Below are positions 7,926 through 16,863 of a DNA stretch of 64,000 nt, piece after piece; positions within the stretch are counted from its first letter, which is position 1; each line of letters opens with the position of its first letter. A program made the position numbers and the translations under genes. Origin of the DNA: JAMLIN01 sp964476625 (lineage in GTDB: Bacteria; Pseudomonadota; Gammaproteobacteria; Burkholderiales; Burkholderiaceae_E); the NCBI GenBank assembly GCA_964476625.1, contig CAYZBJ010000004.1:26461-90460 (forward strand), written 5' to 3'. A model generated the notes under the pieces. The model was not told the origin of the DNA. It saw nothing but the letters and a program-made list of their open reading frames with translations, and did not search any database.

Positions 7926-10256
7926 ATGCAGAATTCCCTCGATCAGAGAAGCACTCTTTTCAGCGCCAGAATCTTCTGGATGCTCTTCCTCATCTGCAGC
8001 GCGACGGTACTCGCCCCGACCTCCAGACTGCTGGCCTTCAATGCCGGCTACTTCCGTATCAGCGCCTTCGAATTTCTCGTCTCGGCACTCTGCATCGGGC
8101 TTGCCCTCGCCGTTTTCTTCTTCGCGATCGTCCTGCTTGTCTCCCGCAGGAATCCGCTGGAAGCCAGGCTCTTCGGCGAGAGCTCCGGCAAGCATGCAGC
8201 CGGTATCGTCCACTTTTTCCTGCTGCTCCTCCTGAGCTGCGCGGTCCTGTACAGCTTCGTCATTCCCATACAGCTCACGGCACTGGACGGGCCTACCGGC
8301 TTCGAGATTCGGCGAGAGGCGCTCTACGGCTCGACGGCCGCCCTCGGGTTCTTCGTCGTCATCGTCGCCTCGCGGCGGGTCGTGCCCCGCATTTTCTCGG
8401 AAGCTCTCGGCACCCTGAAAACCCTGCTTCCGTTCCAGCTCCTGTACGTTGCCGGCTTCACCGTCTACAGCATCACCGGCATCCCTTTTCTCGGCTTGAC
8501 CAATACCACCAAGAGCATTTCCGAATTCAATATCGGAAAGGAAAACACCTTCATCCTGAGCTTCGATCAGGTACAGGGATCCTTCATGGGCAATGTGCTG
8601 GAAAACGATTCGAAAGCGCAGGACATATTCCAGGGATTCACCTTCTACCCCGGTGCTGCCTCCACCTATCCGAACACGAATTACTCCATTTCCTCGATGC
8701 CGCTCGGCCGGCGGGCGGTGAACGCGACGGAAACACACAGACAGGCGCTGCAGTCGCCGGACTCCCTGCTGGCCGTGGCCTCCGCCAGCGGCGTGCGCGT
8801 GCATGTCGACGTCGATCTGCCAGAGCTTCGAGAGCACCCGTACGAATGCCTCATCTGCCATGAAGATGGCGCCACATTCAACTACGGGAAGAGCTTCGAG
8901 CTCCTGCGCCATGCGGCCAATATCGCATTCGGCATGGATATTCATCGGGCCATCCCGAAAGGCCTGATATCACGCCTCGGCACCACCGACTACCCGATCG
9001 GCCTGTCGGAGCATCACTGGAAATTCGACCTGCACGAGCTGAAAAACCTCGTCGATGTCATGGAGCAAGGCACCGACGAAAAGAACCTGTATTTCATGCA
9101 CTTCCTCGGGACCCATCAGCCGTTCACGTACCGGCCCGATTGCAGCATCATGAGCGAAGAGGAAACATCGCGCTCGCAGAATTCCCAAGGCGCAGTGGAC
9201 AGCGTGTACTGCGTGCTGGGGCTCGTCGAGGCATTCCTGACGAAACTCAGGAATTTCGGCGCATACGACGACTCGCTGATATTCGTGATCTCCGATCATG
9301 GCTATGAGCACAACACTCAGCTCACGGGACCGTTTTTCGATTACTTTCCGGACACCGTGAAGGCCCTGGGCGATCCTAGGAACATCAAATCCGCGGGAGC
9401 CTACAACCCGATTCTTTTCTTCAAGCCAAGGAATGCCAGCGGTCCGATGAGAATCAGCACCGACCCCGCATCCCTGATCGACATCCCGCCCACGATCTGC
9501 GCCTCGCTGAACTGCGACGCCTCCCGCTCGTGGAGTGGATTCAACCTGGTCGAGGAGGCGATTCCCGCAGAACGTGAACGGGACTTCTGGATGTACGTGG
9601 GCACCGCCGACAGGCGCATACCCGGCGGCGGCGACAAGCTCCATGACGGACTCGACGAGTACTGGGAAGCGCGCAACTTCTCGGGCCCATTGTTCCCCAA
9701 TCTGGCGCTTGTCATGGGGCTGAACAGACCCCATACGCCGCGCCCGCTCGAGGCAGGCGAAGCGATCGTTTTCAGTGCGTCCGGGAATAGCGACGACTAT
9801 GTCAGGGATGGATGGCATCCGACCGAGGACGCTTATCGATGGACCGATGGAGAGCGCGCGGTGATGTTCGTCAAGCTGGCCGCGCCAGTCGCCGGGGACC
9901 TGACTCTTTCCTTCAAACTCCGGCCCTATCAGAACGAAGCGATCGAATACCAGGACGTCAAGGTCGCGGTCAACGGGGAATCCGTGGCGACCTGGCGAGT
10001 AACCGGGAAAGGCGAATATTCGGCGATCATCCCAGGTTCGTTGGTTTCTGACGGTGAGCTCAAGATAACACTGGACATCGGTTCACCAACCGCTCCCTGT
10101 CGGACCGGCGCGTCGACCGACTGTCGTGTACTTGGCGTGGCGGCGAAAAAACTGGCGATCAGGCCGAAAGGTGTTGCCGGACTGGGTTGGCAACGGAATG
10201 GGATAAATCTACCAATGGCCGCATCAGCGCCGAACAAATACTGCAGATCTTCTTGA
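7926..10256 (+). CDS. Membrane-anchored alkaline-phosphatase-superfamily transferase (LtaS/OpgB-like) with C-terminal beta domain
   Basis: 776 residues. About five hydrophobic helices occupy residues 10-200, then a periplasmic sulfatase-fold catalytic domain. The metal-site aspartate is in ILSFDQVQGS near residue 217, the likely nucleophile Thr251 is in YPNTNYSISS, and the C-terminal metal motif is VISDHGYEHN near residue 457. The FMHFLGTHQPF strand and conserved Asp/His residues fit phosphoglycerol, phosphoethanolamine or sulfate-ester chemistry; the exact substrate is not readable. Residues ~630-760 (YRWTDGERAVMF ... CRVLGVAAKKLAI) form a beta-rich tail shared with two neighbours. It lies 97 bases after the yidC paralog and ends the cassette. 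Lower GC than the flanks, by eye. Confidence 0.85.
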   Translation: MQNSLDQRSTLFSARIFWMLFLICSATVLAPTSRLLAFNAGYFRISAFEFLVSALCIGLALAVFFFAIVLLVSRRNPLEARLFGESSGKHAAGIVHFFLLLLLSCAVLYSFVIPIQLTALDGPTGFEIRREALYGSTAALGFFVVIVASRRVVPRIFSEALGTLKTLLPFQLLYVAGFTVYSITGIPFLGLTNTTKSISEFNIGKENTFILSFDQVQGSFMGNVLENDSKAQDIFQGFTFYPGAASTYPNTNYSISSMPLGRRAVNATETHRQALQSPDSLLAVASASGVRVHVDVDLPELREHPYECLICHEDGATFNYGKSFELLRHAANIAFGMDIHRAIPKGLISRLGTTDYPIGLSEHHWKFDLHELKNLVDVMEQGTDEKNLYFMHFLGTHQPFTYRPDCSIMSEEETSRSQNSQGAVDSVYCVLGLVEAFLTKLRNFGAYDDSLIFVISDHGYEHNTQLTGPFFDYFPDTVKALGDPRNIKSAGAYNPILFFKPRNASGPMRISTDPASLIDIPPTICASLNCDASRSWSGFNLVEEAIPAERERDFWMYVGTADRRIPGGGDKLHDGLDEYWEARNFSGPLFPNLALVMGLNRPHTPRPLEAGEAIVFSASGNSDDYVRDGWHPTEDAYRWTDGERAVMFVKLAAPVAGDLTLSFKLRPYQNEAIEYQDVKVAVNGESVATWRVTGKGEYSAIIPGSLVSDGELKITLDIGSPTAPCRTGASTDCRVLGVAAKKLAIRPKGVAGLGWQRNGINLPMAASAPNKYCRSS

Positions 10257-10487
10257 GATTATCCCTGCGTGAACCACAACGTGATCCAAGATCACGTCAC
10301 GGCGACTTCTTTTCCATGGATCGTGCTGATCGCCTCTCCAATCACGATATTGCTCGAAAACCGGAAGGAAGATGGAGACGCCTTGTCACTCATTATCGCC
10401 CTCCCTCTCGCATTTCTCTTGACCGGCATGTTTCGGGGTTTGGGCATAGCAAGAATTTTTCCGCCGATTACCGACTGCAATCCGGAG

Positions 10488-10610
10488 ATCATGGCCACCC
10501 ACCAGGCGCGGGGCACCACACCCATCTACGCGCTCAAGCCGATGTTTCCAGCCGCGATGGTGCTGTACTGATTGCTGAACGATCTGTTGCGGATGGTCCA
10601 GCAGGAATTC
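10488..10610 (+). pseudogene. Relic of a second yidC-like gene
   Basis: The intergenic stretch 10257-10697 holds a decayed copy of the neighbouring yidC paralog. Bases ~10488-10544 encode MATHQARGTTPIYALKPM, close to MAAHKARGITPFYTLKPM of the intact gene. The sequence then jumps directly to the intact gene's end, FPAAMVLY, followed by a TGA at 10569-10571 where the intact gene has TGG (Trp), and then LLNDLLRMVQQEF. So about 300 internal bases are missing and one nonsense change is present. Nothing recognisable remains of the 5' half upstream of 10488. An imperfect inverted repeat (10621-10631 and 10688-10697) flanks the rest of the gap up to the next gene's stop. Confidence 0.85.
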
Positions 10611-10697
10611 GGGAGGGGATTGTTCCGACCGGATAATCGGGGCATTACTCCACTAGGCCGCGGCGATGGGGTACGGGGCACGCACAGGGTCGGACAA

Positions 10698-12779
10698 TCA
10701 AACTGCCTCGAAGCTTATCCAGTCGACGAAGATCCCCAGTGCGCGGGCTCCCGCCTGCACGGGGCTGATTTTCTTGACCTGAAGCTGAAGCTCGCCAACC
10801 GAGGCCGCCTCGCCGGGCAACAAATCCAATACGAGTTCGGCCTCAAGCCAGGCATTCGGATTGCGGATACTCCACGAACCAACCTCTCTGCCATTGAACA
10901 GCACATCGATATCCTGATCGGCGTGAGCGCTCAGCATCCTGATCCGCACCAACAGGCGGCTTGCCTGCGGGACGATTCCCGTGACGGTTGCCGGACTCGA
11001 GACGATCCAGGAGGCGCCCACACCTTCGGCTTCGGTTGAAAATGCCAGATCGGTAAACTTGATTGCTTCGGGAGTCCCGAGATCCACGAATCCCAGAGGC
11101 TCCAGCACCGCAGACGCACGATTACGATCCGTGGACCAGGATCCAGCGTCCCTTACACTGCCTGTGATGGTGAAGAACTGGACCTGCGCAAGCGTGTTCT
11201 CCGATGCCTCCGCGGCACTCTTGTAGAACATGAACTCCCGCCGCCGCACCTCGTCAACCGGGATATCGACCAGAGTTTCACCTCCATGTGCTGGCGAAGC
11301 AATGCCCTCGAGCGCGGTCGAATAGAGATCCTTCAAAGTGACCGGAGCCGCGCTAACGGCGAACTCATTTTCCGGACCAAACTCTTTGAAGGCAATGGTC
11401 GGATGTGCAGCCGACATGACGTATGGCGGTATACCCGGCGCAGAAGCATCACCCGCCATGAGCCCCAAAAGAGAACCGTGATCGGCCACCAGAAATATTC
11501 TCGACTTATCATAAACCCCGAGTTCGCGAAGTTTGTTCAAATAATCAGTGACTTTCGAAAGAATGCATGTCGCCTGCTCGCTGATCGACGCCAGATCAAA
11601 TCGATTCTCCGTTGCCTCGCAATTGGCATCGAGTCGCGCGGGCGGGTGCATACCCCAGAAATGGATGAACTTGAAATTCGAACCAAGTTTTGTAACACTG
11701 GCGTCACTGATAAGCTTATCCAGTACTGCGACATCTCGCTCCTGTTCGTTCGTCGGTACTTTCTCGGAACAAAACTGGCCAATCACGAAATCCCCATCTC
11801 TGTATATATACTGCTTGGCCAATATCGGAACCTGCCGCAAGGCATAGAGATCCCACACGGTGGCCAATGCCCTGCAGCGAACGCCTGTTGAGCTAAGAAA
11901 ATCAGCCCGCGAATGCAAGGGAACCAGATCTACAGAGAATCCGGAGGCCGCCATCACTGCAGGCAGTGATTCTCTGGCCACTCTCGACATGTAGTCGGGA
12001 ATCGGCTCGTCGTTCGCATACACGCTTCCGGTCAGAATCACCGGAAGCGAAAGCTTTGTAAAAGGGAAATAGCCAGTCGCATCCTTGTACAGAGTAAAAC
12101 CACCAAAACCTCTTCGCAATGCTGGATTGGTAGCGAGCAGATGCTCAAAGACATCATTCTGAAGCGTATCCAGGAGAATGATGATCACGTTGCGTTCGGA
12201 CAGCTCAGCGGTATGCAGCGTCCGCCCTGTCGAAGTCCGAAACATATTCGAAGCAACAAGATCGTCTGCGGACGCCGCCTTGACCAGAGGTTGTTGCTTG
12301 ACGCTCCAGTCAGCCTGCAGAAGAACCGATCCGCCGTTGATGGTCACGAACAGCATCAGGGCAGCTGCAAGCGGCTTCAAGGCATTACCCCTCTTGTAGA
12401 AAAGGGCAACACTGAGCAAGCCGATCAATACCAGAAACTCGATCACCCCGCGAAGAGTAAGCCCGGAAAATGGGTCGGCGCGACCGTCCAGCGGACCAAG
12501 TTCCGGTGCAAATCCATAAAAGGAAACGTAGAGCACGACTCCAAGGGCCGCGCAGACCGCCGGCCAGCGATAACGACGCGTTTCGAAAGCAGGCCATATC
12601 ACGACGAGCCCGATGGCCGCTGCCATTGCCAGTGCAGCGACAAGCGGCCAACCAAGAACAAAGCTCGGCGCCAACGGAATTTCGGCGTTACCGTTGATGA
12701 TCGCCAAAGGGCCAAAAACAAATAGCTGGGCAGTAACACAAAGCGCCAGCCCGAAGGAAAACAGGGCGCGATAGATCAT
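10698..12779 (-). CDS. Second membrane-anchored alkaline-phosphatase-superfamily transferase with C-terminal beta domain
   Basis: 693 residues from ATG 12779; a longer frame reaches 12857, but MIYRALFSFGLALCV is the natural start of the first membrane helix. Five hydrophobic segments are followed by a periplasmic sulfatase-like domain: NVIIILLDTLQNDVF (metal Asp, residue ~185), nucleophile candidate Thr241 in YFPFTKLSLPVILTG, IHFWGMHPPA, and IFLVADHGSLLG near residue 435. The last ~130 residues (IDVLFNGREVGSW ... RALGIFVDWISF) are the same kind of beta tail as in the proteins at 1650 and 7926. It faces the cassette on the opposite strand. The local GC content looks lower than average, which fits transfer. 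Confidence 0.84.
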   Translation of the reverse strand: MIYRALFSFGLALCVTAQLFVFGPLAIINGNAEIPLAPSFVLGWPLVAALAMAAAIGLVVIWPAFETRRYRWPAVCAALGVVLYVSFYGFAPELGPLDGRADPFSGLTLRGVIEFLVLIGLLSVALFYKRGNALKPLAAALMLFVTINGGSVLLQADWSVKQQPLVKAASADDLVASNMFRTSTGRTLHTAELSERNVIIILLDTLQNDVFEHLLATNPALRRGFGGFTLYKDATGYFPFTKLSLPVILTGSVYANDEPIPDYMSRVARESLPAVMAASGFSVDLVPLHSRADFLSSTGVRCRALATVWDLYALRQVPILAKQYIYRDGDFVIGQFCSEKVPTNEQERDVAVLDKLISDASVTKLGSNFKFIHFWGMHPPARLDANCEATENRFDLASISEQATCILSKVTDYLNKLRELGVYDKSRIFLVADHGSLLGLMAGDASAPGIPPYVMSAAHPTIAFKEFGPENEFAVSAAPVTLKDLYSTALEGIASPAHGGETLVDIPVDEVRRREFMFYKSAAEASENTLAQVQFFTITGSVRDAGSWSTDRNRASAVLEPLGFVDLGTPEAIKFTDLAFSTEAEGVGASWIVSSPATVTGIVPQASRLLVRIRMLSAHADQDIDVLFNGREVGSWSIRNPNAWLEAELVLDLLPGEAASVGELQLQVKKISPVQAGARALGIFVDWISFEAV

Positions 12780-12815
12780 GAAAACTCTCGCAAGCCGGTC
12801 GAATGTTCGCTTGAA

Positions 12816-12824
12816 TTTATAATA
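12816..12824 (-). promoter_or_regulatory. Possible -10 element for the inverted transferase gene
   Basis: An isolated A/T block (TTTATAATA on the + strand) lies ~37 bases upstream of the ATG at 12779. On the - strand it offers TATTAT and TATAAA hexamers. No good -35 is found at 16-18 bases. The block is nearly symmetric, so it could also serve the + strand. The rest of 12780-13060 contains no gene that I can recognise. Confidence 0.25.
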
Positions 12825-13060
12825 TCCCCGTCTCGCCCGTTCACACGGAACTTGCAAAACTTCGAAAAACAGGTCATAGAGTCATTCAATATCATTGACA
12901 GTCTGGCTTTGTACGCCAACAAACAGCGTCCGGAATTGCAACTCGTCGCACTCATCATGGCAGATTCTGAGTCGCATTTTCCCGCGATTAACTAGCGCCC
13001 AAAGAAAGGTTGCACGGTAGCACGACGTGGGCTCCCAAGCCTGGGCTACACTACGCGGCT

Positions 13061-13735
13061 ATGGAAATTGCCAACTTTCTTCACGATCGGTACCGGCGTC
13101 ACAACCAGCGGCGCCAGGAACACTTGGCCACCTTGGGCCTGCCTCTAGTCGAACGCACTGTGCTCAAGGTCGGAGCGGGAATCGGCGATCATACGAGCTT
13201 CTTTCTCGATCGTGGATGCCGCGTCACGGTTTCGGATGCTCGAGAGAAGTTGCTCTCGCATGTCCGCGCACGACACCCGCAGGTTCGCACTGTCGTTCTC
13301 GACTTGGATTCGCAAGAACCAGTCATTGGTCTGGATGTGCACGACGTCGTCTATGCATATGGAATCCTGTACCATCTCGCGCATCCCGATCAGGCCATCC
13401 AACGACTGGCGGCGCTGACCGGCTCACTACTGCTCGTGGAAACCTGTGTTTCCCCTGGTGCCGGCATTGATGTTGGCCTACTGGGCGAGAATGCATCCGA
13501 CCCGACTCAGGTAGTGCATGGGACTGGCTGCAGGCCGACTCGTGCGTGGGCCATGGAAACCCTGAAACGTTTCTTCCCTCACGTCTACAACACGCGCACC
13601 CAGCCTTGGCGCGAAGAGAGTGCGCCGACAGCAAGCGCTACGAGTCTCTACCGCAGCGTCTTCATGGCATCACGCTCTGCCCTGACAAGCGATCGGCTGG
13701 TTGGGGGCCTAGTGGACAAACACACGCGGGAGTAA
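13061..13735 (+). CDS. Class I SAM-dependent methyltransferase
   Basis: 224 residues from ATG 13061. Motif I is LKVGAGIGDHTSFFLDRG near residues 35-52, followed by VTVSDAREKLL, the VLDLDSQEPVIGLDVHDVVYAYGILYHL segment split around Asp (motifs II-IV) and LLLVETCVSPG. The YGILYHLAHPDQAI stretch is typical of sugar and small-molecule methyltransferases. A TTG start at 13010 would add 17 residues and has AAGAAAGG directly beside it, too close to be a good ribosome site, so the start is uncertain. It lies 4 bases upstream of the wzm-like permease, suggesting it methylates the polymer exported by that transporter, possibly at the chain end. Confidence 0.8.
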   Translation: MEIANFLHDRYRRHNQRRQEHLATLGLPLVERTVLKVGAGIGDHTSFFLDRGCRVTVSDAREKLLSHVRARHPQVRTVVLDLDSQEPVIGLDVHDVVYAYGILYHLAHPDQAIQRLAALTGSLLLVETCVSPGAGIDVGLLGENASDPTQVVHGTGCRPTRAWAMETLKRFFPHVYNTRTQPWREESAPTASATSLYRSVFMASRSALTSDRLVGGLVDKHTRE

Positions 13736-13739
13736 TCCG

Positions 13740-14531
13740 GTGCGTCAATCCCTTGCCCAGCATTGGTGGCTGGGCCTCAGCCTGACGCGTCGTGATCTGG
13801 CACAGCGTTACAAGGAAACGGCTCTCGGCGCCCTCTGGCCGTTTCTCTACGGCGCATTGCTGCTGGCCGTCTTTACTTTCGTGTTCTCTGTCGTGCTGCG
13901 AGTACGCTGGAACCCCGGGGGCGATGCCGGGCCTGCCGAAGGGGCCATGATGATCATGGGCGGCCTCGTCCCCTACCTCTTCGTCGCCGAGACCATGACT
14001 CGGGCCCCGACGGTCATCGTCTCGGTCCCCAATTTTGTCAAGAAGATTCGCTTTCCACTCGCGCTGCTGCCCGCCGTCGCCGTCGCCAGCGCCACGGTCA
14101 TCCTGAGCATCAATACCCTGCTCCTCACCGCGGCGGCAGCCATTTTCGGCGAAGGGCTGGGCTGGAGCATCCTCGGATTGCCGCTCGTCATCATTCCGCT
14201 GCTCTTGTTCGCGCTGGGTGTCTCATACTTCTTCAGCTCGCTTGGCGTGTTCTTCCGGGATCTCGCCCAGTTCAGTCCCCTTCTTGCCCAGCTGATCATG
14301 TTCCTGGCTCCGGTCTGCTATCCGCCGACCGCCGTGCCCGAGGCATTTCGCAATATCGTGCAATGGAATCCCATTACGTGGTTCGTCGATGGCTACCGCG
14401 CCGTCCTGCTCGAAGGCCGCTTTCCGGCATGGTCAGGAGTTCTCGAACAAACCTTGCTCTGGGGCCTCTTTGCCGTCCTCGGATGGTTGTTCTTCCGACG
14501 CACCCGGCGAATGTTCGGGGACCTCCTGTGA
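13740..14531 (+). CDS. wzm: ABC-2 type polysaccharide export permease
   Basis: 263 residues with six hydrophobic helices and the KpsM/Wzm pattern: LTRRDLAQRYKETALGALWPF at the N-terminus (amphipathic interface helix, residues ~14-34), VPNFVKKIRFPLALLP in the middle, and NPITWFVDGYRAVLLEG near the end. With the ATPase at 15403 it moves undecaprenyl-linked O-polysaccharide or a capsule chain across the inner membrane. The start is GTG 13740. The stop overlaps the GTG of the FkbM gene at 14528, which places a methyltransferase between the two transporter genes. The symbol is by role; the alternative would be a capsule KpsM. Confidence 0.9.
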   Translation: MRQSLAQHWWLGLSLTRRDLAQRYKETALGALWPFLYGALLLAVFTFVFSVVLRVRWNPGGDAGPAEGAMMIMGGLVPYLFVAETMTRAPTVIVSVPNFVKKIRFPLALLPAVAVASATVILSINTLLLTAAAAIFGEGLGWSILGLPLVIIPLLLFALGVSYFFSSLGVFFRDLAQFSPLLAQLIMFLAPVCYPPTAVPEAFRNIVQWNPITWFVDGYRAVLLEGRFPAWSGVLEQTLLWGLFAVLGWLFFRRTRRMFGDLL

Positions 14532-15406
14532 AGAACGAAGTCCGCTCGCAGCATCCAGCGCACCACAAGGAGCTTGCCGATCTGCTCAACTGCCGCATCG
14601 GCGGCTATACCGTGGTCGACGTCGGCGCCCACGGAACCGGCGCGGCAGACGTCTATACCCCCGCACTCGCCGCACCTGATTCGCAAGTCATCGGTTTCGA
14701 ACCCGACAAGGACGATTGCGCAGCACTGAATTTACGCTTCTCGCCCCAACGCCGGTACCTGCCGTTCGCGATCGCCGATGGCTTGCCGGGCGTATTCCAT
14801 CATTGCAGATCGCCGCTGGTATCGTCCCTGCTGCACCCCGACACCGAGCTCATGGCTCGCTACGAAGGACTCACCGAGCCCTGCGAGGTGGTGGGAACAT
14901 CATCCATGGAGACCGCGCGGCTCGACGATGTCGTAGGCCTCGTGTCCTGCGACTTCCTCAAGATCGACGTTCAGGGCGCCAGCCTTCAGGTCCTGGAGCA
15001 CGCCACCGAGCTGCTGCGCAACACCAGCGTGGTCCATGCCGAAGTCGAGTTCGTGCCCATCTATCGCGGCGAAGCAACCTTCGGCGAGGTCGATCGGTTC
15101 ATGTCCAACATCGGCTTCATGTTTCATCATTTCCATGATATCGAAGGTCGGCGAATGATCGCCGACCAGCGAATCGTAGGGCGGCATGTCTCGCAGATGC
15201 TATGGGCGGATGCTGTGTTCATCCCCTCGTTCGACCGCCTCGACGCGATGCCCGCCGAGGCACTGTGCCGCCTTGCCTGGACGATGCATGTAGTCTATGG
15301 AGCGGCGGATATCGCGATGGCCTGCCTGTCCAGGCTACACGACGACGCAGCGATCCTGACGGACAACTATCAGTCGATCCTCGCTCGACACGGACTGCTA
15401 TCGTGA
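14528..15406 (+). CDS. FkbM family methyltransferase
   Basis: 292 residues from GTG 14528, overlapping the permease stop (GTGA). SAM motif I is VVDVGAHGTGAADVYTP near residues 29-45, then VIGFEPDKDDCAALN (acidic loop), and the FkbM signature CDFLKIDVQGASLQVLEHA near residues 140-158. FkbM enzymes O-methylate sugars or other hydroxyls. Its position inside the wzm-wzt pair, with GTGA overlaps on both sides, points to strict co-translation and a role tied to export, such as methylating the non-reducing end that the Wzt C-terminal domain would recognise. A longer frame reaches back to 14363, but that part is the permease in another frame. Confidence 0.86.
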   Translation: MKNEVRSQHPAHHKELADLLNCRIGGYTVVDVGAHGTGAADVYTPALAAPDSQVIGFEPDKDDCAALNLRFSPQRRYLPFAIADGLPGVFHHCRSPLVSSLLHPDTELMARYEGLTEPCEVVGTSSMETARLDDVVGLVSCDFLKIDVQGASLQVLEHATELLRNTSVVHAEVEFVPIYRGEATFGEVDRFMSNIGFMFHHFHDIEGRRMIADQRIVGRHVSQMLWADAVFIPSFDRLDAMPAEALCRLAWTMHVVYGAADIAMACLSRLHDDAAILTDNYQSILARHGLLS

Positions 15407-16842
15407 ACACCCTGGTAGACGCCGAAGCGCGGTCCCTGCCACATGAGCAGCAAGGGCGCCTCATGTCTGTGCGTGGCCTAGGCAAGCGCTATCCGATGTT
15501 CGAGAGTCCCGGGCACAGGCTCCTGTCCACGTTGTTCGGGTCCCTCGTTCGCAGGCCCAAGGAATACGTCGCCCTCGAGAATGTGGAATTCGACATCGAG
15601 CCCGGTGACGCACTGGCCGTCATCGGTCGCAACGGGGCCGGCAAGAGTACCTTGCTCCAACTCCTGTCAGGCGTGCTCGAGCCATCGGCCGGTTCGATAC
15701 ATGCGCCGGCACGGGTTGCAGGCTTGCTCGAGCTCGGCAGCGGCTTCAATCCAGACTTTACCGGCCGCGAGAACGTCTTCATCAACGCAGCAATCCTCGG
15801 TTTGTCGAAGCAGCAGACCGAGGATCGACTCGAGGACCTGATCGCCTTCGCGGAGATCGGCGAGTTCATCGACATGCCCGTCAAGACGTATTCCAGCGGG
15901 ATGTTTCTTCGACTAGCCTTCGCCGTTGCCATCGCAGTAGAGCCCGAACTGCTTCTTGTCGACGAAGCGCTCACCGTCGGTGACGTATTCTTCCAGCAGA
16001 AATGCTACGCACGCCTGTCCGAACTCCGGCGCAATGGCATGTCGGTTCTCCTGGTGACCCATTCCATGGCCGACGCTGCGGAGTTCTGCAACAAGGGCAT
16101 CGTGCTCTCCCAGGGCCGCATAGTCTTCAACGGATCCGGGCGAGAGGCGGTCGAGTACTACTTCCACCACGAACGGGAAACACCGACAGGCCGCTCCGTG
16201 ACCAAGCCGGCGACCGCATCCGCAGATTCCGACGCGCCGATGCAGACCGATGCCGATACAAGGTCGATTGCGCTTGGTTGGCCGGCCGGCAATGAAACGA
16301 TCGACCTGGCTGGAAGGCATCAGCATGGCTCGGGATCTGTCACCGCCCTGAGGGCCATATTGACCGATAGCCACGATCACCCCTGCCGCGTGTTCGAGCA
16401 GGGCGAACCGCTGCGCGTCCATATCGACTTCCGCTTCGACGAAGATATCGAGACCCCCCTCGTCGGGCTATCGCTGATCAACGCGAAAGGATGGATGGTC
16501 CATGGCAAGAACTCCCTGCAATTCGACGACTCCGCCATACGCCATATAAGGGCGGGGTCCGTGTTACGCGTCGCCCAGCAAGTCGACCTGTCGATCGAAC
16601 CCGGCGAGTACACGATCGAGATCGGCGTGGCGGAGATTCCTCCAAGCCTGTTCGACAACCGCCATCGATACAGCCCGGCGGACATCTCCTCGCATATTCG
16701 CAGGCTCTGCCATGTCAATGCCGCCGCCGCGTTCTCGGTCGTCAATCGAAGACAAGGGTACCCCTGCCTTTTCTCCCACTACGGACTGGCGGACTTGCCC
16801 GGGACCCAGGAACTGGGAATAGTCGAAAACGAACGAGGCTAA
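15403..16842 (+). CDS. wzt: Polysaccharide ABC transporter ATPase with C-terminal substrate-binding domain
   Basis: 479 residues from GTG 15403, overlapping the previous stop. The ATPase domain (residues ~20-260) has Walker A VIGRNGAGKSTLLQLLSGV, the LELGSGFNPDFTGRENV stretch typical of O-antigen exporters, signature YSSGMFLRLAFAVA and Walker B LLLVDEALTVGD. Residues ~290-470 form an extra domain of Wzt-C type (LTDSHDHPCRVFEQGEPL, then beta strands). In this subclass the extra domain binds the modified end of the finished chain, so polymer termination precedes export. It works with the permease at 13740; the adjacent methyltransferases supply plausible capping chemistry. Confidence 0.92.
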   Translation: MNTLVDAEARSLPHEQQGRLMSVRGLGKRYPMFESPGHRLLSTLFGSLVRRPKEYVALENVEFDIEPGDALAVIGRNGAGKSTLLQLLSGVLEPSAGSIHAPARVAGLLELGSGFNPDFTGRENVFINAAILGLSKQQTEDRLEDLIAFAEIGEFIDMPVKTYSSGMFLRLAFAVAIAVEPELLLVDEALTVGDVFFQQKCYARLSELRRNGMSVLLVTHSMADAAEFCNKGIVLSQGRIVFNGSGREAVEYYFHHERETPTGRSVTKPATASADSDAPMQTDADTRSIALGWPAGNETIDLAGRHQHGSGSVTALRAILTDSHDHPCRVFEQGEPLRVHIDFRFDEDIETPLVGLSLINAKGWMVHGKNSLQFDDSAIRHIRAGSVLRVAQQVDLSIEPGEYTIEIGVAEIPPSLFDNRHRYSPADISSHIRRLCHVNAAAAFSVVNRRQGYPCLFSHYGLADLPGTQELGIVENERG

Positions 16843-16863
16843 GGTGCCCTGAGCACTGAAAAC

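Noticed and set aside
10269..10571. 100-residue open frame ending in KPMFPAAMVLY
   Set aside because: Only its end matches YidC, and that part is a fused, internally deleted remnant followed by a stop at a conserved Trp; the N-terminal part matches nothing. Treated as a relic, not a gene.
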